Part shown: positions 9,035-16,972 of the stretch, in pieces
Layout of the letters: each line of letters opens with the position of its first letter
How positions within the stretch are numbered: the first letter of the stretch is position 1
Origin: Spirosoma panaciterrae DSM 21099
Lineage (GTDB): Bacteria; Bacteroidota; Bacteroidia; Cytophagales; Spirosomataceae
Assembly: GCF_000374025.1 (NCBI RefSeq)
Contig: NZ_KB893197.1
Location: 37,667 to 82,498 of the forward strand
Direction of reading: 5' to 3'
DNA: 44,832 nucleotides
The notes under the pieces: model-generated
Seen by the model: only the letters and a program-made list of their open reading frames with translations
Told to the model about the DNA's origin: nothing
Databases searched by the model: none
Translations under genes and position numbers: made by a program

Positions 9035-9600
9035 ACTCTGCTCCCAAAGCGGTTGTCATTGGTGGGTCGACCGGGAGTATCGATGTCTTGCTGCAGGTAC
9101 TCCCCACCTTAACGCCCCCTTTAACGTATGTATGCATTATTGTCCTGCATCGCCGGAACACAGCCGACTCAACACTGGCCCATTTGTTTTCGCTAAAAAC
9201 GACCATACCCGTTCGTGAAGTAGACGACAAAGAGCCCATCCAACCTGGAATCATTTACCTGGCCCCCGCCGATTATCACGTATTGATCGAACATGATCGG
9301 ACGTTTGCCCTGGACGACTCCGAAAAGGTGCATTACAGCCGGCCTTCGATCGATGTAACATTTGAATCAGCGGCCGATGTATTTGGGTCTTCGCTGGTGG
9401 GGATTCTGCTGTCGGGGGCCAATGCCGACGGAACGGCTGGGCTGAAAGCGATCAAACGAAGGGGCGGTATGCTGGTGATTCAACAACCCGAAACCGCCCA
9501 GGCAACCATGATGCCCCAACAGGCCATACTCAATACGCAGGTTGATTATATACTGGATATTAAAGAAATTGGTACCCTGCTAAATAATCTGAACTTATAA
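9016..9600 (+). CDS. cheB: CheB-type methylesterase without receiver domain
   Basis: A 194-residue protein equal to the catalytic domain of CheB only. The expected triad is visible as Ser18 (IGGSTGS), His45 (VLHR) and Asp138 (SGANADG). The N-terminal receiver that normally controls CheB by phosphorylation is absent, so activity must be controlled otherwise, perhaps by the upstream free receiver. It would remove methyl groups added by CheR. The start codon lies inside cheR. Its stop overlaps the end of the convergent sigma factor gene by six bases. Confidence 0.93.
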   Translation: MAEDSLNSAPKAVVIGGSTGSIDVLLQVLPTLTPPLTYVCIIVLHRRNTADSTLAHLFSLKTTIPVREVDDKEPIQPGIIYLAPADYHVLIEHDRTFALDDSEKVHYSRPSIDVTFESAADVFGSSLVGILLSGANADGTAGLKAIKRRGGMLVIQQPETAQATMMPQQAILNTQVDYILDIKEIGTLLNNLNL

Positions 9601-10146
9601 AGAGTGGTAATAGGCACAGAGTTGATGGACTTTTTCCCGACTACGCTTAAGCCGCATTTTGACAGAGCTTTCGCTGATATTGTATAACTGCGCGATCTCA
9701 TCGATTCGCAACCCCTGCTCATATTTCAACTTCAATATATTTTGCTCTTTTTCAGGTAGTTGGGTCATCACCTGATTCAGCAACTGGAGCGATTGTTCTT
9801 TAGCCTGCGCTTCATACGATTCGCTGGAAGGTGTATCGAACTCATCGTCGAGGGGCGAAAAGTTTAATCGCTTAGCTAACCGCAGTTGATCCGAGCAATA
9901 GTTATAGGCAATCGAATACAACCAGGTCGAAAAACTAGACCGTTCATGAAACGTATCCAGTTTTTTAAACATCTTAATGAAAATATCATGGGTGTAATCA
10001 TGGGCACTTTCTTCGTCTTTGGTCATCGACAAACAGTGCCGGTATACTTTATTGACATACCGATTGTATAACGTTTCAAAGCATTGATTTGGCTGCTCGG
10101 GCAGGTATTGCTTGATCAGTGCTTCATCGGTCAGGAAATTGGCCAT
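9595..10146 (-). CDS. ECF-type RNA polymerase sigma factor
   Basis: A 183-residue sigma-70 family protein of the extracytoplasmic-function class. Region 2 spans about 20-90 (FETLYNRYVNKVYRHCLS, then DYTHDIFIKMF and FSTWLYSIAYNYC), and region 4 is a helix-turn-helix at about 130-180 (LPEKEQNILKLKY, IDEIAQLYNISESSVKMRL). No anti-sigma factor gene is adjacent, which is unusual for this class. The gene is divergent from the HPt/LytTR pair and converges on cheB. The start is the ATG at 10146. Confidence 0.93.
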   Translation of the reverse strand: MANFLTDEALIKQYLPEQPNQCFETLYNRYVNKVYRHCLSMTKDEESAHDYTHDIFIKMFKKLDTFHERSSFSTWLYSIAYNYCSDQLRLAKRLNFSPLDDEFDTPSSESYEAQAKEQSLQLLNQVMTQLPEKEQNILKLKYEQGLRIDEIAQLYNISESSVKMRLKRSREKVHQLCAYYHSL

Positions 10147-10501
10147 GGTTGATTTGGGTAGAAGTTGGTTTCAGTAGTTTGGTGATCCAAAGTTGTTGAA
10201 TAAGGAATCGTGTAGTTACATCTATTCGATAAATGGTAGGAATTGCGGGTTTTTAAGTAACTATTGGTTTATTTTTAATAGTTATCTGTTTAGACGGTAA
10301 CATGGGCTATTCGCGGGTCGATATGACTATGATTTGTAGCCGGTGGCCCTGGTTAAAATTGACTGTGTTGCTACCTGAGAGGATTTGGTTTTTATTTTAC
10401 TTTTTGGGGAATAAATGAAACTTATGATTTAGAAAAATACTTAACTTGCATACTTAAAAACAGGTGTATAATCTACTTTTCCGCTAACCAATCCGTAAGC
10501 A
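10147..10501. other. Divergent intergenic region between sigma factor and HPt gene
   Basis: These 355 AT-rich bases must carry promoters in both directions. An inverted repeat, TAACTATT at 10258-10265 with AATAGTTA at 10277-10284, could be an operator. TTGCAT and TATAAT near 10445-10472 are only about 15 bases apart, so they are a weak promoter candidate. No gene was recognised. Confidence 0.4.
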
Positions 10502-10948
10502 ATGGACCATGTAGCGCATGAACTGCGGAGTGCCGATGCGAACAGGGCTGACCAATCCATTGGGCCGATCGGCTCCTCGGCGCGCTATCAATTGCTGGAT
10601 ATCCAATTCCTTGGTGAATTGTACGGTGGTGACAAAGAGTATGCGGGCTTTATGCTCGAAACTTTTCTGGACTCAGTATTGCCGGAGTTTGCGCTGGTTC
10701 ATCAACAGATTCTGGCCCAGAATTGGGAGGAAGTCTATCCATTGACTCATAAGTTACGACCGACGCTGCCTATGGTTGGGTTGACCCATTTGGAAGCTCC
10801 CCTGATTTTGATTGAGAATTTACTTGCAGAACGTGAGCAGGCGGATCGGATCAACACAGTCTGGCAAGATTTTTACACCACATTGCAAAGCCAGCAGCCT
10901 CTTCTTGAGGCCGAATGGCAACGCTATTTGACCACTCCAGATCTATGA
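10502..10948 (+). CDS. HPt phosphotransfer protein
   Basis: A 148-residue helical protein. The phospho-accepting histidine is probably His83 in LTHKLRPTLPMVGL, which fits the HPt consensus (A/T-H-K-L-K-P, then a hydrophobic VGL patch). The first ~25 residues look disordered. Free HPt proteins pass phosphate from the receiver of a hybrid kinase to a response regulator. A triple-receiver hybrid kinase lies upstream and a response regulator immediately downstream, so this is the natural middle step of a relay (inference). Its stop overlaps the next start as ATGA. Confidence 0.85.
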   Translation: MDHVAHELRSADANRADQSIGPIGSSARYQLLDIQFLGELYGGDKEYAGFMLETFLDSVLPEFALVHQQILAQNWEEVYPLTHKLRPTLPMVGLTHLEAPLILIENLLAEREQADRINTVWQDFYTTLQSQQPLLEAEWQRYLTTPDL

Positions 10949-11637
10949 TGCTGAAATGTATAATTGTCGATGATGAACTAATGGCTCGCCTGTCGCTCCA
11001 GCGTCTTTGTGAACAGCACGAGTCCTTAGAAGTTGTGGCGGTTTGTGAAAATGCGACGCAGGCCCTGACTATATTGGCCGAACAACCAATTGACCTGATC
11101 TGGCTGGATGTTGAAATGCCCGGACTGTCGGGTTTTGATTTACTGGATCGACTCCCTGTTTTGCCGCAAGTGATATTGACAACCATCAAAACGGAATATG
11201 CTTTTGATGCTTTTCAGTATCAGGTGACCGATTATTTGAAGAAGCCCATTACGCAAACCCGATTTAAAGTAGCCGTAGAGAAGGTCATGACGGCTATGCG
11301 GAAAAACGAACAGGTGCGCATGGTCAACGACAAAGCCATCTTCGTTAAAAATGATGGTCGCTATGTGCGGGTGCCTTACGATTCAATTCTGTATGTTGAA
11401 AACACGGGAGATTACGTCAAAATCCTGACGGGGCAGCAGTCGTTTGTGGTGTATACGACCATGAAATCACTGGAAGAAAAGCTGGGAGGTCAGTTTCTGC
11501 GGGTACACAGATCGTACATCATCAACCTCGACAAAATTGTTGATATTGAAGAAACGAACCTGGTGGTGGCTTCTAAAGTCATCCCCATCAGTCGGGCCAA
11601 TAAACCCGAACTGATGAGCCGACTAAATTTACTCTGA
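10945..11637 (+). CDS. LytTR-family response regulator (HPt-coupled)
   Basis: A 230-residue regulator: receiver domain at 1-120 (acidic pair VDDE, Asp55 in WLDVEMPGLSGF, conserved Lys in YLKKPI) and a LytTR DNA-binding domain at about 130-230 (IFVKNDGRYVRV, ILYVENTGDYVKI, FLRVHRSYIINL). I chose the ATG at 10945, which overlaps the HPt stop codon. An earlier start (10915) would add ten residues ahead of the receiver and is less likely. Such regulators bind pairs of short direct repeats about two helical turns apart. No cognate LytS-type kinase is adjacent, so input from the HPt protein is likely. Confidence 0.93.
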   Translation: MMLKCIIVDDELMARLSLQRLCEQHESLEVVAVCENATQALTILAEQPIDLIWLDVEMPGLSGFDLLDRLPVLPQVILTTIKTEYAFDAFQYQVTDYLKKPITQTRFKVAVEKVMTAMRKNEQVRMVNDKAIFVKNDGRYVRVPYDSILYVENTGDYVKILTGQQSFVVYTTMKSLEEKLGGQFLRVHRSYIINLDKIVDIEETNLVVASKVIPISRANKPELMSRLNLL

Positions 11638-11650
11638 AAAATAAACTGGA

Positions 11651-11717
11651 AATAGGATGTAGGATGTATGATGGCTACCTCTTATATCCTATATCATACT
11701 GCCTACATCATATATCC
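11651..11717. repeat. Palindromic intergenic repeat, second copy of GGATRTAGGATGTATGATG family
   Basis: It lies between two convergent genes (LytTR regulator and coiled-coil secreted protein). 11655-11673 reads GGATGTAGGATGTATGATG and matches the complement of 4079-4097 with one difference. The right half (about 11685-11717) carries related inverted motifs (ATATCCTATATCAT, CATCATATATCC). It may also end transcription from both sides. Confidence 0.6.
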
Positions 11718-11726
11718 TTTAACCGC

Positions 11727-12410
11727 TTAATTGCTTTTCTTTGCTTTTACGGCTTCTACGTTTTTCTTCCGGTTTTCCAGTTCGGTCAGAGCCGTTTGCT
11801 GATCCACTTTGTTGGTTTCAATATCTTTCTGTAGTTGCTCCAGCTCTTTCGCATTTTCCTCAAGCCGTTTTTGAAGCCGTTCCTTTTCCTTGCCATTCTG
11901 TTCGATGGATCGCTGGAGTTGTTCGCCTTTCCGAACCATACGCTGATGGTTTTTCTGGGCTTCATCGAAGCTGCCTTCGGCGGTTCGAACTTCCTGCCCA
12001 TACAGGCTATTATCGGCAAAGGATTTCAGTAGACTTTCGGCTGCTGAATAGCCGGAGTCGCCAGCTTTAACAAAATTACCATTGCCCCGATCAAAAGCCG
12101 CAAAGATCGTAGCCGACGTACGGGACGATTTGACGGTACTGATGAGGTTTATGGGTTCCGAGGAGATAGCCGAAATACTGGCGTTTGGCACCCGGTATGT
12201 ACCGCGCGATGAACTAAGTCGGCCATATTTCTGAAGCTCAGTCTCCCAGTCTTTTTCAATCTGTTTGCCATCGCCCTGAAGGGTTAAATAAAGTCCGGCT
12301 ATGGTGGCTTTATCGACTGTGGTTTCCCCCGCATAAACAGTCTGGGCAAAGGTTGTACCTGAGTAAATGAGCAGGAAAACCAGTACAATGGAGCGCAATA
12401 GGGTGGTCAT
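11727..12410 (-). CDS. Secreted protein with C-terminal coiled coil, function unknown
   Basis: A 227-residue protein with a clear signal peptide (LLRSIVLVFLLIYSGTTFAQ, cleavage likely after FAQ). A globular segment follows at about 25-145, and a long charged coiled coil at about 148-220 rich in Glu, Lys, Gln and Leu heptads (for example EKERLQKRLEENAKELEQLQ). It is therefore periplasmic or outer-membrane associated. I do not recognise the family. It follows the methyltransferase gene on the same strand after 20 bases and may share its transcript. Confidence 0.75.
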   Translation of the reverse strand: MTTLLRSIVLVFLLIYSGTTFAQTVYAGETTVDKATIAGLYLTLQGDGKQIEKDWETELQKYGRLSSSRGTYRVPNASISAISSEPINLISTVKSSRTSATIFAAFDRGNGNFVKAGDSGYSAAESLLKSFADNSLYGQEVRTAEGSFDEAQKNHQRMVRKGEQLQRSIEQNGKEKERLQKRLEENAKELEQLQKDIETNKVDQQTALTELENRKKNVEAVKAKKSN

Positions 12411-12430
12411 TGGTTTTGGTGGTTAATGGG

Positions 12431-13645
12431 TTACGAATGAGTTTGATCGACTTTTTGGGTGATAAGAAGGCGTTTATCGCCATTCTGAAGGGTTGTTGCC
12501 AGGATGTAGATGGAGCCACCCTCGCGTAAAGATAATTTTTTCCGTAACTCAGCTACGGTTTGTGGAAAGTTTCGAACGGTAAGATTGGCTTTTCCGTCCG
12601 GCACCACTTGTCTGAGTAATTTGGCATCTGGTTTTAGAATTGATTGTAGTTTAAAAATTCGACCCGGGAAATCCCGCACCAGTGTAGGACTGGTGTACAG
12701 ATGACTGTGCGGGGCAACCTTCAGTAACCCGAATCGTTGGCCGATCAGGCGAAAAGCGCCGGCTTTCAGCACGGCGGCATTGGGTTCATACAGGTACGTT
12801 TGAGGATCACCCAGTAGCACGTCGGCATCTCGTTCCTCCTGCTCGTTAAAAGTAAATTTGATGGATTCATGGCTGGTTAGGTTGACTGCCTTAATGAAAC
12901 CAGTTTGTCGGGTGGCCGATGGATGGCTCAGCACAAACAGGATTTCCTTGACTTCACCCTGTACCGCAACAATATGTACCTCGTTGACCATACCCGCCAA
13001 CTGTCGGACGGCCAGATGGATGTCAAGTAACGGTGAGGCTTTCACTAAAATTTGTCGGGTATGCTCAAACAGACTCGAAATTGTGGCTGATTTCGACAGA
13101 TCGGGTTCGCAGTCTTCCAGCTGGACCACCTTACCACCCTGTTCATTACGTCGATGCGGGTCAATATATACCCAGTCGGCAGAGGAGGTCAAAAATTCAG
13201 GTTTGTCGAGTATCGTCAGTCCGTCGCCTTGTACAACCTGCACATTCGTAGCATTCAACAGGGGTAGGTTATGGGCCGCCAGTTCAGCCAGATCGGCCTG
13301 TTGCTCCACGTACAGTACCTCATCGACTCGCTGGGCAAAGGCCCAGGTGTCAACGCCCATACCTCCCGTTAAGTCAACGAGTCGTTTTCCCTGTACCAGC
13401 GATGCTTTGTAATGGGCTGTTCGTTCTGAAGAAGCCTGCTCAACCGATAAAGAGGGTGGGAAAACCAATGCTTCGTTCGCATACCAGGTAGGCAGTTTGT
13501 CGCGGGCTTTCTGACGGGCACTTATTTGAGCCGCCAGTTTCCTGATGTCCAGATTGGCTGGGTGCGTACGTAAAAGCAAAGACCGTACATCGGCTGTACG
13601 ATTGGCCTGAATAAAGGCTTGTTCGGTGTTTGACAGGTAGATCAA
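12431..13645 (-). CDS. SAM-dependent methyltransferase with THUMP-like domain
   Basis: A 404-residue protein. Residues 90-99 (VDLTGGMGVD) form the SAM-binding loop, followed by an acidic strand end (VLYVEQQ) and a later YIDPHRR catalytic-loop motif. The C-terminal third, after about residue 310, resembles the THUMP-like RNA-binding extension found in a conserved Bacteroidota methyltransferase family. RNA methylation is therefore likely, but the target is not known. Antisense open frames across this gene are shadows. The start is the ATG at 13645; the coiled-coil secreted protein lies 20 bases downstream. Confidence 0.85.
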   Translation of the reverse strand: MIYLSNTEQAFIQANRTADVRSLLLRTHPANLDIRKLAAQISARQKARDKLPTWYANEALVFPPSLSVEQASSERTAHYKASLVQGKRLVDLTGGMGVDTWAFAQRVDEVLYVEQQADLAELAAHNLPLLNATNVQVVQGDGLTILDKPEFLTSSADWVYIDPHRRNEQGGKVVQLEDCEPDLSKSATISSLFEHTRQILVKASPLLDIHLAVRQLAGMVNEVHIVAVQGEVKEILFVLSHPSATRQTGFIKAVNLTSHESIKFTFNEQEERDADVLLGDPQTYLYEPNAAVLKAGAFRLIGQRFGLLKVAPHSHLYTSPTLVRDFPGRIFKLQSILKPDAKLLRQVVPDGKANLTVRNFPQTVAELRKKLSLREGGSIYILATTLQNGDKRLLITQKVDQTHS

Positions 13646-13749
13646 TGAATGTCTTTAATCGTTTTTTAATCTTTCTTTAATTTATTTTTAATTTTACATG
13701 CTTGCCACATTTGGCAATGTGTATGATACACTGACTATTCCAACCTTTT

Positions 13750-15354
13750 ATGCAACGCATAAGCCCGCTCCGAACCTTAACTCAGTATAAGTCTGCTTAT
13801 TTACGTCACGATCTGCCTTCTGGCTTATCGGTTTTTCTGGTTGCCTTACCCTTATGTTTAGGCATTGCGCTGGCTTCGGGTGCGCCTTTATTTTCGGGGC
13901 TGGTAGCTGGCATGGTTGGTGGGATCGTCATTGGGCTGTTGTCAGGGTCAGAAGTCAGTGTGAGTGGCCCGGCGGCTGGTCTGGCGGTTATCGTTGCCGA
14001 TGCCATTGCAAAAATAGGGTCTTACGAAGCATTTTTGGTGGCTGTTGTGCTGGCTGGTGTCATTCAGTTTACGCTCGGTCTGGTCAAAGCAGGCCGATTC
14101 AGTAGTTTCTTTCCCGATAGTGTGATCAAGGGCATGCTCGTGGCCATTGGCATTGTTATTATTCTGAAGCAGATTCCTCATGCGCTGGGCCGGGATAATG
14201 ATTATGAAGGTGAATTTGAATTTCAGCAGTTGGCCGATGGCGAAAACACAATTTCGGAAATTTACCGGGCCATCGAAACGGCCAGCCCTGGCGCGGTCGT
14301 TATCAGTTTGATTTCATTGGTGTTTCTGATCGGCTGGGATAAACTGGTCGGGAAAAGTAGCCGGGCATTCCTTAAAAATTTCCCGTCGCCCTTATTCGTG
14401 GTCTGTGGAGGGGTTGCCCTTAATGAGTTCTATCGCGTTGCGATACCTGCGTGGTATCTGGGCGATACGGCCCATCAGCATATGGTGCAGATACCTACGA
14501 TCAAGCCGGGACAGAGTCTGTTCGCCATTTTCGATTTTCCTGATTTCTCCATTTTGACCAATCCGCAGGTATATGGCATTGCGGCTACAATTGCGCTGGT
14601 GGCCAGCCTGGAAACCTTACTGAACCTCGAAGCCTCTGACCGGCTCGACCCCGCCAAGCGGATCTCCTCGCCCGATCAGGAACTGATTGCGCAGGGGTTT
14701 GGGAATATGCTGTCGGGAATGATTGGTGGATTGCCCGTAACGTCGGTGGTAGTTCGCACCTCGGCCAATGTGTATGGGGGAGCCAAAACCCGAATCTCTA
14801 CGATTTTGCACGGGCTGTTTTTGCTGGTTGCGGTGTTTCTGGGCGGAGCCTTGCTCAACTTGATTCCGCTTTCGTGTCTGGCGGCCGTACTGATTATGGT
14901 TGGTTATAAATTAGCGAAACCAGCGATTTTCCAGAAAGTGTATCGCGATGGATGGAGCCAGTTCGTTCCGTTTATCGTGACGGTGGTAGGAATTATTTTT
15001 ACCGACTTGCTCATCGGTATAGCGTTAGGCTCGGTAGTAGGGATTCTGTTTGTGTTGTACACGAATGTGCAGACCAGTTTCCGGGTAGATCGCGACGGGC
15101 GCAAAGTGACCATTGAGTTTGAGAAAGATTTGTACTTCCTCAGCAAACCCCAGTTGAAGGAAGCGCTGGGCGCATTGCAATCGGGTGATGAGGTGGTTAT
15201 TGATGGTACCAATGCCCCTTTTATTGATCACGACATTTACAATATGCTTCAGGATTACAGCGAAATTGCCAAAGTGCAGGGCATCGGTTACGAGCTTCGA
15301 AATGTTGCGCTGAATCGCCGAAAGCGTCGACGAACGGTGAGTGTGGTCAGTTAA
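13750..15354 (+). CDS. SulP-family anion transporter
   Basis: A 534-residue membrane protein with about 10-12 hydrophobic segments. The N-terminal signature of SulP/SLC26 transporters is visible (DLPSGLSVFLVALPLCLGIALASGAP, shown here only in part), with the motif VSGPAAGLAV, and NLEASDRLDPAKR and GGLPVTSVVVRTSANVYGGA further on. The last ~80 residues form a STAS-like domain (VTIEFEKDLYFLSK, EVVIDGT). The family carries sulfate, bicarbonate or other anions. No carbonic anhydrase or sulfur-assimilation gene is nearby to choose between them. It diverges from the THUMP-like methyltransferase across a T-rich 104-bp gap. Confidence 0.92.
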   Translation: MQRISPLRTLTQYKSAYLRHDLPSGLSVFLVALPLCLGIALASGAPLFSGLVAGMVGGIVIGLLSGSEVSVSGPAAGLAVIVADAIAKIGSYEAFLVAVVLAGVIQFTLGLVKAGRFSSFFPDSVIKGMLVAIGIVIILKQIPHALGRDNDYEGEFEFQQLADGENTISEIYRAIETASPGAVVISLISLVFLIGWDKLVGKSSRAFLKNFPSPLFVVCGGVALNEFYRVAIPAWYLGDTAHQHMVQIPTIKPGQSLFAIFDFPDFSILTNPQVYGIAATIALVASLETLLNLEASDRLDPAKRISSPDQELIAQGFGNMLSGMIGGLPVTSVVVRTSANVYGGAKTRISTILHGLFLLVAVFLGGALLNLIPLSCLAAVLIMVGYKLAKPAIFQKVYRDGWSQFVPFIVTVVGIIFTDLLIGIALGSVVGILFVLYTNVQTSFRVDRDGRKVTIEFEKDLYFLSKPQLKEALGALQSGDEVVIDGTNAPFIDHDIYNMLQDYSEIAKVQGIGYELRNVALNRRKRRRTVSVVS

Positions 15355-15494
15355 GTGTGTTCATACGGGCCGAAACGATGGAGAATTGACCGTTTTGTCG
15401 CTCTTCCCAAAGAGCGATGAGTAATTTACAGTCGAAATTCGTTTACCTTCGGTAGCAGCCAGTTGAATCAACAAGACCTGGCCGCACAATTTTC

Positions 15495-16916
15495 ATGCAT
15501 TCTCAAGTCAGGATCAGGGGTATTTTTTTCGTGATTTGGCTGCTGTCAGTCGGTAGCTATGGACAAAGTGTATCACGGAAGTCCACAAAAGCAGGGGCCA
15601 TCGAGTTCTGGCTGACCGATCCAGGAAAGTCCGTTCTCTTTGTCAAGCAGCCTTCGGAAAGCGTTTTGGGTAGTAAAAAGACGGGGGCGACGATACATAT
15701 TGATCCGACGCAGACGTACCAGACCATCGATGGCTTCGGCTACACCCTTACGGGAGGCAGTGCGCTGCTGCTCCATCAGATGAACCCCAGCGCCCGGGCC
15801 AATCTGCTGAAAGACTTGTTTTCGACGGCCGGGAAGGGCATTGGTACAAGTTATTTGCGAGTGAGCATTGGCGCATCGGACCTTGACGATCATGTGTTTT
15901 CGTACGATGATTTACCGGATGGTCAAACCGACCCAGGCCTAACAAAATTTAGTCTGGCTCCCGATCGCGATCATTTAATTCCCATTCTCAAAGAAATTCT
16001 GGCTATTAACCCGACGCTGAAAATTCTCGGTTCGCCGTGGTCGCCCCCCACCTGGATGAAAACCAACGGTAATTCGAAAGGGGGGAGCTTAAAAACAGAT
16101 TATTATGATACCTATGCCCGCTATTTTGTAAAATACATTCAGGGCATGGCAAAAGAAGGAATATCGATCGATGCCATAACGATCCAAAACGAGCCCCTGC
16201 ATCCGGGAAATAACCCCAGTATGCTTATGCTGCCCGCCGAACAGGCCATCTTCATCAAAAAAAGCCTCGGCCCTGCGTTTAAAGCGGCCAAAATTAAAAC
16301 GAAGATTATCCTGTACGATCACAATGCCGATCGGCCCGATTATCCCATAACGATTCTGAACGACCCGGATGCCCGGAAATACGTCGATGGATCAGCCTTT
16401 CATCTGTATGCGGGTCCCATCAGCGCCTTGTCGGAAGTTCATAAGGCCTACCCCGACAAAAACCTCTATTTTACCGAACAATGGATTGGAGCCCCCGGCA
16501 ATCTAAAAGGTGATCTGGTTTGGCATGTACGTGAACTGATTATTGGGGGGACTCGTAATTGGTGCCGGACGGTTTTACAGTGGAACCTCGCGGCCGATCC
16601 AAAACAGAATCCGCATACACCGGGCGGGTGTACGGAATGCCTCGGAGCCGTTACCATCGATGGCAATAAGGTGACGCGAAATCCAGCGTATTATAACGTG
16701 GCTATCGCTTCGAAATTTGTGCGGCCTGGTTCGGTTCGGATTGCTTCGGACGAGGTAAAAACGCTCCCCAACGTAGCTTTCAAAACCCCTGATGGTCGTA
16801 CGGTGCTGATCGTGTTGAACGACAGTTCAGCCAACCAGCAGTTTACGGTTGACTCAGGAAGTAGCCAATTTAGCTCAAGTCTATCGGGTGGAGCTGTTGG
16901 AACTTATGTATGGTAA
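15495..16916 (+). CDS. Secreted glycoside hydrolase family 30 enzyme
   Basis: A 473-residue protein with a signal peptide (GIFFVIWLLSVGSYGQ). The GH30 (beta/alpha)8 barrel begins at TYQTIDGFGYTLTGG. Acid/base Glu233 is seen in IQNEPLHPG and the nucleophile Glu328 in YFTEQW, with SPWSPPTWMKTNG between them. The C-terminal beta-sandwich typical of the family ends the protein (VLIVLNDSSANQQFTV). GH30 enzymes cut beta-linked glucosyl, xylosyl or related bonds; this looks like the glucosylceramidase/beta-1,6-glucanase branch, but the substrate cannot be read from sequence. No SusC/SusD pair is adjacent, so this is a stand-alone gene. Confidence 0.92.
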   Translation: MHSQVRIRGIFFVIWLLSVGSYGQSVSRKSTKAGAIEFWLTDPGKSVLFVKQPSESVLGSKKTGATIHIDPTQTYQTIDGFGYTLTGGSALLLHQMNPSARANLLKDLFSTAGKGIGTSYLRVSIGASDLDDHVFSYDDLPDGQTDPGLTKFSLAPDRDHLIPILKEILAINPTLKILGSPWSPPTWMKTNGNSKGGSLKTDYYDTYARYFVKYIQGMAKEGISIDAITIQNEPLHPGNNPSMLMLPAEQAIFIKKSLGPAFKAAKIKTKIILYDHNADRPDYPITILNDPDARKYVDGSAFHLYAGPISALSEVHKAYPDKNLYFTEQWIGAPGNLKGDLVWHVRELIIGGTRNWCRTVLQWNLAADPKQNPHTPGGCTECLGAVTIDGNKVTRNPAYYNVAIASKFVRPGSVRIASDEVKTLPNVAFKTPDGRTVLIVLNDSSANQQFTVDSGSSQFSSSLSGGAVGTYVW

Positions 16917-16972
16917 ATCCAGGCACGATAGCCGGCTAACTTAAGACAGCGGTTTAACCGAAATCTGGCAGG

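Noticed and set aside
12858..13412. 184-codon open frame on the plus strand
   Set aside because: It lies wholly antisense to the THUMP-like methyltransferase gene, has a Ser/Arg-rich composition and no recognisable domain.
15398..15417. Hairpin TCGCTCTT/AAGAGCGA after the SulP gene as a terminator
   Set aside because: Only eight pairs and no T tract; too weak to call.
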